Source: Neomoorella thermoacetica (GTDB lineage Bacteria > Bacillota > DSM-521 > Neomoorellales > Neomoorellaceae). Taken from it: 64,000 nt of DNA. Under the pieces are notes generated by a model that saw only the letters and a list, made by a program, of their open reading frames with translations, searched no databases and had not been told where the DNA came from. The position numbers and the translations under genes are program-made. The DNA lies in contig NZ_MDDC01000003.1 of the NCBI RefSeq assembly GCF_001875325.1, forward strand, positions 1 through 64,000, read 5' to 3'. Numbering within the stretch: the stretch's first letter is position 1; each line of letters opens with the position of its first letter. Shown here one piece after another: positions 50,913 to 60,805 of the stretch.

Positions 50913-51654
50913 TGACGAGCCCCTGGCCCGGGACGAGTTAAAATACCTGCTGTCTGCCCACCAAGAGTGCAAGGTCATCGGCGAAGCTGAAGACGGGGGA
51001 GAAGCCCTGCAACTGGTGGAGAGGCTGCATCCGGATGTCGTTTTCCTGGATATCGAGATGCGGGGCATGTCCGGTTATGACGCCGCCAGGAAGATGCTGG
51101 CTGCACCCAAACCGCCCCTGATTGTTTTTGCGACCGCCTATAACGAATACGCCGTCGGGGCCTTCGAACTGGGAGCTATAGATTATTTATTGAAACCCTT
51201 TGTGGACGAACGCCTGGCGAAAACCATTGAGCGGATTAAAAATCTCAAGGAGCGCCGGGAGGACTGGCAGGAGGCGGTGTCCCGGGTCGCCCGTTTACTG
51301 GAAGATAACCAGCAGCCGGTGAAAAAACTGCCCGTTGAGAAGAACGGGGCCATAAAACTCCTGGATTACGGAGACATTTTTTACGGCCGCGCCCGGGGCG
51401 GCGGGGTACAAGTTTTTACTGCCGATGATTCCTATACCTTTAACGGCACCATGGCGGAACTGGAAGAACGGTTAAACAGGGAAGGTTTTTTCAGGGTTCA
51501 TAAGAGCTTTCTAGTTAACTTAAAAAGGGTGGAGGGGGTGCTACCCTGGTTCAAGGGCACCTACTGGCTGGTTATGGGTGACCGGAAACGGACCCAGATC
51601 CCGGTAGGCAAAGGCCAGGTGAAAGAGCTAAAGGTTCTACTCGGTCTCAACTAA
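50887..51654 (+). CDS. LytR-type response regulator with LytTR DNA-binding domain
   Basis: The 255-residue protein has a receiver domain (DD at 9-10, phosphorylated D55 in VVFLDIEM, K in LLKPF) and a C-terminal LytTR domain (FFRVHKSFLVNLKRVEGV) that binds DNA. It is the partner of the overlapping kinase gene. Its probable target is the cstA promoter about 200 bases downstream. Confidence 0.92.
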   Translation: MTFTAVVVDDEPLARDELKYLLSAHQECKVIGEAEDGGEALQLVERLHPDVVFLDIEMRGMSGYDAARKMLAAPKPPLIVFATAYNEYAVGAFELGAIDYLLKPFVDERLAKTIERIKNLKERREDWQEAVSRVARLLEDNQQPVKKLPVEKNGAIKLLDYGDIFYGRARGGGVQVFTADDSYTFNGTMAELEERLNREGFFRVHKSFLVNLKRVEGVLPWFKGTYWLVMGDRKRTQIPVGKGQVKELKVLLGLN

Positions 51655-51715
51655 TAACGGCAGCGGGTGGGAGAGAACCCGGCAAGGGCCGGGATTTTCC
51701 TTCAACCGCTGCCTT

Positions 51716-51748
51716 GACCACCCCCCTCCCCAGGGGGGTTCTTTTTGT
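51716..51748 (+). terminator. Terminator after the two-component genes
   Basis: CCCCCCT and AGGGGGG around a four-base loop, followed by TTCTTTTTG. Confidence 0.75.
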
Positions 51749-51876
51749 TGGCCCATATTTCCGTTTGACCCCCTTTTTGTTCTGTTCGTTAAATTATTGT
51801 TACCTGCCTTTTAAGACAGTTTTATAATTAAAGTAAAACCGGCCGGTTTTAAATAAGAATAAGGAGAGACGGGTGC

Positions 51877-53697
51877 ATGAATGCACTAGTACTGGTAATT
51901 ATAGCGGCACTGGTGTTTGTCCTGGCCTACCGCTTCTACGGCGCCTTTATGGCCGCCAAGGTACTGGCCCTGGACCCGGGGCACCAAACTCCGGCCCTGG
52001 TCCATAATGACGGCCGGGACTATGTGCCGACCAACCGGTGGCTGGTTTTCGGCCATCACTTTGCGGCCATAGCCGGCGCCGGACCCCTCATCGGTCCGGT
52101 CCTGGCGGCCCAGTTCGGCTACCTGCCCGGGTTCCTGTGGATCCTCATCGGCGCCGTGGTCGCCGGCGGCGTCCATGACATGGTCGTCCTTTTCGCTTCC
52201 GTGCGCCATGACGGCCAGTCGCTGGCGGAAATAGCGCGCAGTGAGGTGAGCAACTTTTCCTACTGGATGGCTTCAGTCGCCCTTTTGTTCCTTTTAATAA
52301 TCGTCCTTGCCGGCGCCAGTGTCTCGGTAGTCAACGCCCTCTACCAGAGCCCCTGGGGGACCTTTACGGTGGGCGCGACCATCCCCATCGCCCTTTTTAT
52401 CGGTGTTTACCTGAAATGGCTGCGCCCCGGCCGCATCGGTGAGGCTACCGTTATCGGCGTGGCCCTGATTATCGCCGGCGTCGTCCTGGGACCGGTCATC
52501 CAGCATTCGTCCCTGGCTCCCTTGCTAACCTTTGATAAAAAGCAGCTCTCCCTGCTCATCGCCGCTTACGGTTTTCTGGCGGCGGTGCTGCCGGTATGGC
52601 TCCTGCTGGTACCCAGGGACTACCTGAGCACTTATATGAAAATTGGCACCATGTTATTGCTGGCCGTCGGCGTCATTACCGTCAACCCCGTTATGCAGAT
52701 GCCTTCAGTGACTAAGTTTGTGGCCGGCGGCGGCCCGGTGATCCCGGGTAAAGTGTGGCCCTTTATGTTTATCACCATCGCCTGCGGCGCCCTCTCCGGT
52801 TTCCACGCCATGGTCTCCAGCGGCACCACGCCGAAAATGATTACCAGTGAGGCTGACATCAAGGCTGTCGGTTACGGGGCCATGCTGGTGGAAGGCTTTG
52901 TGGCCCTCATGGCCCTGATCGCAGCCACTGTCCTGGCCCCGGCAGACTACTTTGCCATTAACAGCGCCCCGGAAGTCTTTGCCAAACTGGGTATGCATGT
53001 CCAGGACCTGCCCGTGCTTTCCCAGCTGGTGGGAGAAAACCTGGCCGGCAGGCCGGGCGGGGCTGTGTCCCTGGCGGCAGGCATGGCCCACATTTTCTCC
53101 AGCATCGGTGGTTTAAGGCACCTGATGGGTTACTGGTACCACTTCGCCATTATGTTTGAAGCCCTGTTCATCCTGACGTTAATTGACGCCGGTACGCGGG
53201 TCGGGCGCTACCTGCTGCAGGAAATTGGCGGGGTAATCTACAAACCTCTGAAAAACACCAATTGGTGGCCGGGTATTATCCTGACAAGTGGTATCTTTAC
53301 TCTAGCCTGGGGTTATCTTCTTTACGGCGGTACCATTTCCACCATCTGGCCCCTTTTCGGGGTAAATAACCAGCTCCTGGGCAGCATGGCCCTGGCCATC
53401 GGCACCACCATGCTCATCCGGATGGGCAAGGCCCGCTACGCCTGGACAACCTTCATCCCTATGGTCTTTTTGACGGTAACTACTATAACCGCAGGTTATC
53501 AAAATATCTTTATAAACTATCTGCCGGCCCATAATTACCTGCTGGCGGTAATTTCGATCATCATGCTCCTGATGGTTATCGCTATTATTGCCGACTCCGT
53601 CAGGGTGTGGGTGCAACTCCTCTCCGGAAAGAAACAGAGATTGGAGACCGTCAGTGGTTCTGCCTTAAACGAAGCCGGTTCGGCCCACAATTACTAG
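51877..53697 (+). CDS. cstA: CstA-type pyruvate/peptide transporter
   Basis: The 606-residue membrane protein has about 16 hydrophobic segments and the CstA family blocks YVPTNRWLVFGHHFAAIAGAGPLIGPVLAAQFGYLPG near residue 50, GGVHDMVVLFASVRHDGQS near 90 and SGFHAMVSSGTTPKMI near 310. CstA proteins take up pyruvate or peptides on carbon limitation. Start at ATG 51877 after AAGGAGAGACGGGTGC. The LytS/LytR pair immediately upstream is the likely regulator. Confidence 0.92.
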   Translation: MNALVLVIIAALVFVLAYRFYGAFMAAKVLALDPGHQTPALVHNDGRDYVPTNRWLVFGHHFAAIAGAGPLIGPVLAAQFGYLPGFLWILIGAVVAGGVHDMVVLFASVRHDGQSLAEIARSEVSNFSYWMASVALLFLLIIVLAGASVSVVNALYQSPWGTFTVGATIPIALFIGVYLKWLRPGRIGEATVIGVALIIAGVVLGPVIQHSSLAPLLTFDKKQLSLLIAAYGFLAAVLPVWLLLVPRDYLSTYMKIGTMLLLAVGVITVNPVMQMPSVTKFVAGGGPVIPGKVWPFMFITIACGALSGFHAMVSSGTTPKMITSEADIKAVGYGAMLVEGFVALMALIAATVLAPADYFAINSAPEVFAKLGMHVQDLPVLSQLVGENLAGRPGGAVSLAAGMAHIFSSIGGLRHLMGYWYHFAIMFEALFILTLIDAGTRVGRYLLQEIGGVIYKPLKNTNWWPGIILTSGIFTLAWGYLLYGGTISTIWPLFGVNNQLLGSMALAIGTTMLIRMGKARYAWTTFIPMVFLTVTTITAGYQNIFINYLPAHNYLLAVISIIMLLMVIAIIADSVRVWVQLLSGKKQRLETVSGSALNEAGSAHNY

Positions 53698-53721
53698 AAG
53701 TTAAAGGGCGTCTTTAGGCCA

Positions 53722-53750
53722 GACCGGGTTAACCAACCCGGGTTTTTTAC
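53722..53750 (+). terminator. Terminator of cstA
   Basis: CCGGGTT and AACCCGG around loop AACC, followed by GTTTTTT. Confidence 0.85.
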
Positions 53751-53779
53751 TTGACCGGTAATCCCCTGCCTGGTATCAT
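53751..53779 (+). promoter_or_regulatory. Predicted promoter of the M20 hydrolase gene
   Basis: TTGACC (53751-53756) and TATCAT (53774-53779), spacing 17 bp, about 64 bases before the start. Confidence 0.55.
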
Positions 53780-53842
53780 CGTTGTAAACTGATATAATTT
53801 GTCAAGATTTGAAGTTGGATAACGGCCGGAGGTGGTTCCTCA

Positions 53843-55033
53843 ATGGTAAGCGCCGGCGATTTACGTGCCGCCGCAGAGGCCCTCAAACCCCAGCTGGTGG
53901 CCTGGCGGCGGCGGCTGCACCAGTATCCGGAACTGAGCTTCGAGGAAAGGGAAACGTCGGCCATGGTGGCCGGGGTGTTACGCGAGCTGGGGCTGCAGGT
54001 CAGGAGGGACATCGGCGGTACCGGGGTGGTGGGTGTCCTGGCCGGGGCCGGGGAAGGCCCCGGCGTCGCCCTGCGGGCCGATATGGACGCCCTGCCCCTC
54101 CAGGAAGATACCGGCGAGGAGTTCGCCTCCCGTTATCCAGGCCGGATGCACGGTTGCGGCCACGACGCCCACATGACAGTGGTCCTGGGGGCGGCGGCCC
54201 TCCTGGCCGAACGGCGCCGGGAACTTCCCGGGCCGGTAGTTTTCATCTTCCAACCCGGGGAAGAACTGCCCCCGGGTGGAGCCAGCCGGATGCTGGCAGC
54301 CGGCGTCCTGGAGGACCCGCTGGTCAAGGCCGCCTTCGGCCTCCACGTCACCGCTTACCTGCCGGTGGGTACGGTGGGTGTTCGCAGCGGGGCCATCATG
54401 GCTTCAGCCGACAACTTTACGATTAAGATCAAGGGTCGTACCAGCCACGGGGCCTCACCCCACCTGGGGGCGGATGCCATCGTCGCCGCCGCCCAGGCCG
54501 TCCTGGCTTTACAAACCATCGTTTCCCGGCACCTGGACCCGGTGCAACCGGCGGTCCTGACTGTGGGGACCATCAACGGCGGGGACAAGGAGAACATCGT
54601 CGCCGGTGAAGTAACCTTGACGGGCACCACCCGGGCCTTGAACAACGTCATGCGGCAGCAACTGGAAAAGGGCATGCGCCAGGTCCTGGCCGGGGTGGCG
54701 GCTGCCAGCGGTACCGAGATTGACCTCGATTACCTGTGGGGTTACCCGCCTTTAATCAACAATGCCGGCCTGACCGAACTTTTTCGCCGGGTTGCCGGGG
54801 AAATCCTGGGGCCGGACAAAGTACTGGAGCTGGCCAACCCCTCCATGGGGGCCGAGGATTTCGCCCGCTATGCGGAAAAAGTACCGGCAGTATACTTTAA
54901 CCTGGGAGCGGCCATCCCCGGTGCGGAACCCCACCCCTGGCACCACCCGCGCTTTAACATTAACGAGGACTGCCTGCCCGCCGGCGCCGCCCTCCTGGCG
55001 GCACTGGCACTGCGGACCCTGGAGGATTTTTAG
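53843..55033 (+). CDS. M20-family metal-dependent amidohydrolase
   Basis: The 396-residue enzyme is an M20D peptidase/N-acyl-amino-acid amidohydrolase: RRLHQYPELSFEE at its start, ALRADMDALPLQE near 75, the metal site HGCGHDAHM near 105, and PGEELPPGGA. It probably removes acyl groups from amino acids or indole conjugates; substrate unknown. ATG 53843 follows CCGGAGGTGGTTCCTCA. Single-gene unit with its own promoter. Confidence 0.9.
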   Translation: MVSAGDLRAAAEALKPQLVAWRRRLHQYPELSFEERETSAMVAGVLRELGLQVRRDIGGTGVVGVLAGAGEGPGVALRADMDALPLQEDTGEEFASRYPGRMHGCGHDAHMTVVLGAAALLAERRRELPGPVVFIFQPGEELPPGGASRMLAAGVLEDPLVKAAFGLHVTAYLPVGTVGVRSGAIMASADNFTIKIKGRTSHGASPHLGADAIVAAAQAVLALQTIVSRHLDPVQPAVLTVGTINGGDKENIVAGEVTLTGTTRALNNVMRQQLEKGMRQVLAGVAAASGTEIDLDYLWGYPPLINNAGLTELFRRVAGEILGPDKVLELANPSMGAEDFARYAEKVPAVYFNLGAAIPGAEPHPWHHPRFNINEDCLPAGAALLAALALRTLEDF

Positions 55034-55152
55034 GCGTCTTCCTCATGCACGAGATGCTGGTCTGCGGCGGTAGACCCTTGAGCGTAAAGATATTTAAAAT
55101 TTAAGATGAATAATTAGCAGGATTAAATCCAATGGTGACGAATATTACTATC

Positions 55153-55224
55153 AGACTCGTATAACCCCGGCGATGGGGCCGGGGGTCTCTACCAGGTGAC
55201 CGGAATCACCTCGGCTACGAGGGT
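55153..55224 (+). ncRNA. Purine riboswitch (guanine-type)
   Basis: CTCGTA and TACGAG form P1; TATAA, CCCCGGC/GCCGGGG (P2), TCTCTACC and GGTGACCGGAATCACC (P3 with loop) follow in the order of purine aptamers. The base that selects the ligand is C (GGCTACGAG), which indicates guanine or hypoxanthine rather than adenine. It lies 65 bases before the 2Fe-2S subunit gene. No U-run terminator follows, so control may be at translation. Confidence 0.88.
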
Positions 55225-55288
55225 GAGGGGCAGCTGGTTTCTTTATATCCATTTTCTGGAGTTCGGGATTGCCAGGGGGGTAACGAAG

Positions 55289-55774
55289 ATGCCCGGGTTT
55301 AAGCTTAAAGTCAACGGCCGGGAGTACCGGGTCGAGGCCCCGGCGGATATCACCTTGCTGGATCTGCTGCGGGAGTATCTGGGCCTTACCGGTACCAAGG
55401 AGGGGTGTGGCAAGGGGGAGTGCGGCGCCTGCACAGTGCTCCTTGACGGCCAGGCGGTTAACTCCTGCCTCATTCCCGCCGCCAAAGCGGAAGGAGCCGA
55501 GGTCCTGACCATTGAGGGCCTGGCTGCACCTGACGGCAAACTCCATCCCCTCCAGGAGGCCTTCATTACCGGGGGGGCTGTCCAGTGCGGCTTCTGCACC
55601 CCGGGGATGATCCTGAGCGCCAAGGCCCTTCTGGACAGCAATCCCCGCCCCTGCCGGGAAGAGATTAAGGTGGCCCTGTCAGGCAATCTGTGCCGCTGCA
55701 CCGGCTATGCCAAAATTATCGCGGCCGTGGAAAAAGCAGCGGCCGTTATGGCAGCGGCGGATGGAAAAAATTAG
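55289..55774 (+). CDS. 2Fe-2S subunit of xanthine dehydrogenase-type hydroxylase, copy 1
   Basis: The 161-residue protein has the plant-type cluster EGCGKGECGACTVLLDG with a later C (NSCL) and the second cluster QCGFCTPG and CRCTGY. It shuttles electrons from the molybdenum site to FAD. Start at ATG 55289 after GGGGGGTAACGAAG; earlier starts in frame run into the riboswitch. Confidence 0.93.
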   Translation: MPGFKLKVNGREYRVEAPADITLLDLLREYLGLTGTKEGCGKGECGACTVLLDGQAVNSCLIPAAKAEGAEVLTIEGLAAPDGKLHPLQEAFITGGAVQCGFCTPGMILSAKALLDSNPRPCREEIKVALSGNLCRCTGYAKIIAAVEKAAAVMAAADGKN

Positions 55775-55798
55775 AACCCGTTTTTTGGAGGGGGTAAA

Positions 55799-58090
55799 AT
55801 GGCTTCTACAGCAGTGGGGCAGAGTGTCACCAGAGTTGATGCCGTGGCCAAAGTTACCGGGCAAGCAAAGTATACCGGGGATTTTATATTCCGGGACATG
55901 CTGGTCGGGAAAGTCTTAAGAAGCCCCTATGCCCATGCCATCGTTAAAAACATTGATGCCAGCCAGGCCAGGGCTTTACCCGGCGTGGAAGGGATCCTGA
56001 CTTATAAGGATGTACCGCGGAATAAATTCCCCACTGCCGGGCATCCCTATTCCCTGGACCCGGCCCACGGCGATAAGGCCGACTGTACCATCCTGACCGA
56101 AAAAGCCCGCTTCGTAGGGGATGCCGTTGCGGCGGTGATAGCCAGGGATGAGCTGACGGCCGCCGAGGCCCTGAAGCTCATTAAGGTAGAGTACGAGGTG
56201 CTGGAACCCCTCCTCACCCCGGAGGCAGCCATGCGGGAGGGCGCGCCCCTGATCCATGAGGATTGCCCGGGCAACATCCTCAGTGCCAGCGGTTATGACA
56301 TTGGCGACATCGAAGGGGCTTTTAAAGAAGCTGACTATATCTTCGAGGATGAACTGGAGACAAGCATTGTCCAGCACTGCCAGCTGGAGAATCATATATC
56401 CTGCGCTTATGTCGATAGCGACGGCCGCATTGTGATTATAACCTCCACCCAGATCCCCCATATTATCAGGAGAATCGTCGGCCAGGCCCTGGGGATCCCC
56501 TGGGGCCGGATCCGGGTAATCAAGCCCTGTGTCGGGGGCGGCTTTGGCAGCAAACAGGACGCCTGTCTTGAACCCTTAGTCGCAGCCATGACCCTGGCTG
56601 TGGGGGGAAGGCCGGTAAAACTGGAGCTTTCCCGGGAAGAATGCATGATTGCCACCCGCACCCGCCATGCCTTCAAGTTTAAGATCAAAACCGGGGTTTC
56701 CCGGGACGGCAGGTTAATCGGGATGCATATCAAGGCTATCGCCAATACCGGGGCCTATGCCTCCCACGGCCACTCCATTGCCATGGCCGGGGGCTCCAAA
56801 TTCCGGATTCTCTATCCCATGCAGGCCCTGAAATACGAACCCTGTACGGTTTACACCAACCTGCCGGTGGCGGGAGCCATGAGGGGTTATGGTTCGCCCC
56901 AGATAACCTTTGCCGTGGAAAGCCATCTGGATAACATCGCCAGCAAACTCCATATCGATCCTATTGAGTTTCGCCTGAAAAACCTGGTTAAAGAGGGTTA
57001 TGTCGATCCTTTAAATGGCAACGCGGTGCGGAGTTGCGGCATTCGCGAGTGCATTGCCAGGGGCAAAGAATTGATTAAGTGGGATGAGAAAAAGGCACGG
57101 TATAAAAACCAGGCCGGCAGCAGGCGCCGGGGCCTGGGCATGGCCTGCTTCAGCTACGGTTCCGGCACCTACCCGGTGGGGTTGGAGATAGGAGGGGCGC
57201 GGATCGTCCTGAACCAGGACGGCTCCGTTCAGCTACAGGTTGGGGCTACTGAAATAGGTCAGGGCAGCGATACCGTCTTTGCCCAGATGGTAGCCGAGGT
57301 CCTGGGTATTCCGGTGGATATGGTCCATGTCATTTCCACCCAGGATACAGATATTTCCCCCTTTGACACCGGTGCCTATGCTTCCCGGCAGACCTATATT
57401 ACCGGTATGGCGGTGGCCAGGGCGGCCGCGGAAGTCAAGGAGAAGATCCTGGACTTTGCCTGGGGGATGACCGATATCCCCGCCCATGCCCTGGATATTA
57501 AAGGCGCCAATATCGTCTATAAACACTCTGGCGAAGTGGTCATGCCCCTGGCCGAGGTGGCCCTGCACACCTATTACGACACCGTTTTCGCCAAACCGAT
57601 AACGAGCGACACATCCAATAATGCCCGGGTCAACGCCTTTGTCTTTGGCGTTACCTTTGCCGAGGTGGAAGTAGACCTGAAAACCGGCCGGATCGATGTC
57701 CTGGAGATATATAACGTCCACGATTCCGGCAGGATTATCAACCACCAGCTGGCAGCAGCCCAGGTCCACGGCGGCGTGGGCATGGGCATAGGTTATGCCC
57801 TCTCCGAGCAATTGCTCTTTGATGAGAAGACCGGCCGGCCCCTGAATAACAATCTGCTGGATTACAAGCTGCCCACGATCATGGATATTCCCGCCATCGG
57901 CGTAGATTTTGTGGAAACCTTTGAACCTACCAGCCCCTTTGGCTGCAAGGCTTTAGGAGAGCCGCCGATTATCCCCGTGGCCCCGGCCATTCGCAATGCC
58001 GTTTTCGACGCCACGGGCGTGGCTTTGGACAGGTTGCCCATGAATCCCCAGCGGGTTTTCGAGAAGTTCAAGGAAGCCGGGTTAATCTAG
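55799..58090 (+). CDS. Molybdenum-binding subunit of xanthine dehydrogenase-type hydroxylase
   Basis: The 763-residue protein shows the molybdopterin contacts GGGFGSKQDA near 240, AMRGYG near 360, GATEIGQGSD near 480 and the catalytic Glu in KALGEPPIIP near 722. It hydroxylates a purine or related heterocycle at molybdenum. It is the only Mo subunit in an operon with two 2Fe-2S and two FAD subunits. ATG 55799 follows TTGGAGGGGGTAAA. Confidence 0.92.
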   Translation: MASTAVGQSVTRVDAVAKVTGQAKYTGDFIFRDMLVGKVLRSPYAHAIVKNIDASQARALPGVEGILTYKDVPRNKFPTAGHPYSLDPAHGDKADCTILTEKARFVGDAVAAVIARDELTAAEALKLIKVEYEVLEPLLTPEAAMREGAPLIHEDCPGNILSASGYDIGDIEGAFKEADYIFEDELETSIVQHCQLENHISCAYVDSDGRIVIITSTQIPHIIRRIVGQALGIPWGRIRVIKPCVGGGFGSKQDACLEPLVAAMTLAVGGRPVKLELSREECMIATRTRHAFKFKIKTGVSRDGRLIGMHIKAIANTGAYASHGHSIAMAGGSKFRILYPMQALKYEPCTVYTNLPVAGAMRGYGSPQITFAVESHLDNIASKLHIDPIEFRLKNLVKEGYVDPLNGNAVRSCGIRECIARGKELIKWDEKKARYKNQAGSRRRGLGMACFSYGSGTYPVGLEIGGARIVLNQDGSVQLQVGATEIGQGSDTVFAQMVAEVLGIPVDMVHVISTQDTDISPFDTGAYASRQTYITGMAVARAAAEVKEKILDFAWGMTDIPAHALDIKGANIVYKHSGEVVMPLAEVALHTYYDTVFAKPITSDTSNNARVNAFVFGVTFAEVEVDLKTGRIDVLEIYNVHDSGRIINHQLAAAQVHGGVGMGIGYALSEQLLFDEKTGRPLNNNLLDYKLPTIMDIPAIGVDFVETFEPTSPFGCKALGEPPIIPVAPAIRNAVFDATGVALDRLPMNPQRVFEKFKEAGLI

Positions 58091-58107
58091 TAAGGTGGTG
58101 ACGGCTG

Positions 58108-58992
58108 ATGTTCAACATCCAGGAATATTTTGAGGCGGCAACAGTAGAGGAAGCCGCGGCGCTGCTGGCAGCCCATCCCGGCCTGACCGTCATCGCCGGC
58201 GGTACGGATGTTTTGATTAAAATGCATCACGGCCAGATGGCCAAGGCCGGGTTGTTGAGTATCCGGGGTATAAAATCCCTGGAAGGTATCCGCCAGCTCG
58301 AAGACGGCACCATCGTCATCGGAGCACTGACGACCTTCACCCGGATTATCAATGACCCTGTTATCCGGGCCCATATCCCCGTCCTGGCCGAAGCCGCGGC
58401 TTCCATGGGCGGTCCCCAGATTCGCAATGTGGCCACCATCGGCGGCAATATTTGCAACGGCGCCACCTCCGCCGACAGCGCCTCCACCCTGTTCGCCCTG
58501 AATGCCAGGTTAAAACTGCAGGACAATCAAGGGCAGAGGGTGGTCCCCATCCAGGAGTTTTACCTGGGCCCGGGCCGGGTTGATTTAAAGCCCGGGGAGA
58601 TCCTGGTGGAGATTAGCATCACCCCGGAGAATTACCGGGGCTATGGCGGCCATTATATCAAGTTTTCCCAGCGCCGGGCCATGGATATTGCCACCCTGGG
58701 GGTGGCGGTGCTGTGTAAAATCAATGGCGGCACCACCTTCGCGGATGTGAGGATTGGCCTGGGGGTAGCCGGGCCGACCCCCTTGAGATGCCCCGAGGCC
58801 GAAGCCTATGCCAGCGGTCAACCAATCTCCGCCGCCACCATCGCGGCTGTCGGACGGCTGGCCGTTAAAACGACGCAGGCCAGGACCTCCTGGCGGGCTT
58901 CGAAGGAATACCGGGAGCACCTGGTGGCCGAGCTTACCGAGAGGGCGTTAAAAGCGGCCGTCGTAAAAGCAGGGGGTAGGGAAGTTGCTTAA
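58108..58992 (+). CDS. FAD subunit of xanthine dehydrogenase-type hydroxylase, copy 1
   Basis: The 294-residue flavoprotein has the FAD loop VIAGGTDVLIKM near residue 30 and NVATIGGNICNGATSADSA near 110. It delivers electrons to NAD or ferredoxin. It overlaps the second 2Fe-2S gene by eight bases. ATG 58108 follows TAAGGTGGTGACGGCTG. Confidence 0.92.
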   Translation: MFNIQEYFEAATVEEAAALLAAHPGLTVIAGGTDVLIKMHHGQMAKAGLLSIRGIKSLEGIRQLEDGTIVIGALTTFTRIINDPVIRAHIPVLAEAAASMGGPQIRNVATIGGNICNGATSADSASTLFALNARLKLQDNQGQRVVPIQEFYLGPGRVDLKPGEILVEISITPENYRGYGGHYIKFSQRRAMDIATLGVAVLCKINGGTTFADVRIGLGVAGPTPLRCPEAEAYASGQPISAATIAAVGRLAVKTTQARTSWRASKEYREHLVAELTERALKAAVVKAGGREVA

Positions 58993-59482
58993 AAAAATCT
59001 CCTTTACGGTAAATGATACACCGGTAACTTTAGAAGTTGAAGCGGGCGAGACATTGCTGGAGGTACTGCGCAACCGCCTGGGGTATACCGGGGTGAAAAA
59101 GGGGTGTGGCGTGGGCGAATGCGGCGCCTGCACCGTGCTTATCGACGGTACCCCGGTGGACTCCTGCATCTACCTGGCTGTTTGGGCGGAAGGGAAAAAG
59201 ATAGTTACCATAGAGGGCATAGCCAGAAACGGCGAACTGTCCAGGGTACAAAAGGCCTTTGTAGAAGAGGGCGCCATCCAGTGCGGCTTCTGCACGCCCG
59301 GCTATGTTCTTACCGCTACCGCCATGGTAGAAAGCGGTAAAAAGTATACCCGGGAAGAAATTAAGCGGGAACTGGCCGGCCATCTCTGCCGCTGCACCGG
59401 TTACCAGAATATCCTCAGGGCCGTGGAAAAGGCCTTAAACGATCAAGCCCAAGGAGGGGGATCCTGTGCTTCTTATCGGTAA
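58985..59482 (+). CDS. 2Fe-2S subunit of xanthine dehydrogenase-type hydroxylase, copy 2
   Basis: The 165-residue paralogue has KGCGVGECGACTVLIDG, IQCGFCTPGY and CRCTGYQN. TTG start at 58985 with GTAGGGAAG upstream. Its partner Mo subunit is not separately encoded, so it may exchange with copy 1 or work with a Mo subunit elsewhere. Confidence 0.92.
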   Translation: MLKKISFTVNDTPVTLEVEAGETLLEVLRNRLGYTGVKKGCGVGECGACTVLIDGTPVDSCIYLAVWAEGKKIVTIEGIARNGELSRVQKAFVEEGAIQCGFCTPGYVLTATAMVESGKKYTREEIKRELAGHLCRCTGYQNILRAVEKALNDQAQGGGSCASYR

Positions 59483-60791
59483 CGGCCGCCTGCTCTCCCT
59501 GGTGCCGGACAAACCCTACCAGGAAGACGGGGCGGTGGCCATTGACGGCGACCTGATCGTCGCCGTGGGGCCTACGGCCGAACTTAAAGCGCGCTACCCG
59601 GCAGCCGGGTGGCTGGACGCCCGCGGTATGGTCATTATGCCCGGGATGATCAACACCCACATGCACCTGTACAGCACCTTTGCCCGGGGCATGGCCCTGA
59701 AGGACCCGCCGCCAACCAATTTCCTGGAGATCCTCCAGCGCCTGTGGTGGCGCCTGGACAAAGCCCTGACCCTGGAAGACGTTTACTACAGCGCCCTCCT
59801 GCCCCTGATCGACTGCATCAAGAGCGGTACCACCACCATCCTGGATCACCACGCCAGCCCCTATGCCGTTAGCGGCAGCCTGGAGATGATCGCCCGGGCC
59901 GCCCTGGAGACGGGGGTACGCACCTGCCTGGCCTACGAAGTCTCCGATCGCGACGATGAGGAAATTATGCGGCAGGGGATTGCGGAAAACATCGCCGCCA
60001 TAAAGAAATACCGGGGCAAGGAGGGCTTAATTTCAGCTACCTTTGGCCTCCACGCCTCCCTGACCCTATCCGACGCCACCCTGGAGGCCTGCCGGGAGGC
60101 CGAAGGGGAGGTGGGCAGCGGCTTTCACATCCACGTGGCTGAGGGGATCCAGGACGTTGAGGACGCTTTAGCCAAATCGGGGAAGCGGGTGGTGGAACGC
60201 CTGGCTGTTAACGGCATCCTGGGACCCAATACCATCGCCGCCCATTGCGTGCACGTGACAGACCGGGAGATAACTATCCTGAAGGAGACAGGCACCATGG
60301 TGGTCCACAACCCGGAATCAAATATGGGCAATGCCGTCGGCTGCGCCCCGGTCAGTGACATGCTGGCCGCAGGTGTCCCCGTCGGCCTGGGAACGGACGG
60401 CTATACCAGCGATATGTTTGAATCCCTGAAGACCGCCAACGTCCTGCGCAAATTCGTCTCCGGCGATCCGGGCGCCGGCTGGGTGGAGGTCCCGGCCATG
60501 GCCTTTGAAAACAACCGCCGTATCGCAGGCCGGTTCTTCCCCCACCCCCTGGGCCGCCTGGAACCAGGTGCCTATGCCGATGTGATCCTGGTGGACTACC
60601 AGGCGCCAACGCCCCTGGGAGGGGATAACTGGTTCGGCCACCTCCTTTTCGGCTTCAACGGCGGCCTGGTGGATACGACCGTTATCGGCGGTAAAGTGCT
60701 CATGCAGGGACGGCGCTTATTGCACCTGGACGAGGCGGCCATCGCCGCCCGGGCCCGGGAACTGGCAGCGAAGGTTTGGGAACGGTTTTAA
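59466..60791 (+). CDS. Amidohydrolase of SsnA/guanine deaminase-like type
   Basis: The 441-residue protein has a metal-binding TIM-barrel with MPGMINTHMHLYSTFARG near residue 60, DHHASPY near 135, HIHVAEG near 220, AHCVHV near 260 and LGTDGYTSDMFE near 305. These enzymes remove amino or chloro groups from purine- or triazine-like rings. In an operon with a purine riboswitch and a xanthine dehydrogenase, guanine or a related purine is the most likely substrate. GTG 59466 overlaps the previous gene by 17 bases. Confidence 0.88.
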   Translation: MLLIGNGRLLSLVPDKPYQEDGAVAIDGDLIVAVGPTAELKARYPAAGWLDARGMVIMPGMINTHMHLYSTFARGMALKDPPPTNFLEILQRLWWRLDKALTLEDVYYSALLPLIDCIKSGTTTILDHHASPYAVSGSLEMIARAALETGVRTCLAYEVSDRDDEEIMRQGIAENIAAIKKYRGKEGLISATFGLHASLTLSDATLEACREAEGEVGSGFHIHVAEGIQDVEDALAKSGKRVVERLAVNGILGPNTIAAHCVHVTDREITILKETGTMVVHNPESNMGNAVGCAPVSDMLAAGVPVGLGTDGYTSDMFESLKTANVLRKFVSGDPGAGWVEVPAMAFENNRRIAGRFFPHPLGRLEPGAYADVILVDYQAPTPLGGDNWFGHLLFGFNGGLVDTTVIGGKVLMQGRRLLHLDEAAIAARARELAAKVWERF

Positions 60792-60805
60792 CGGGGAGGG
60801 GTTCC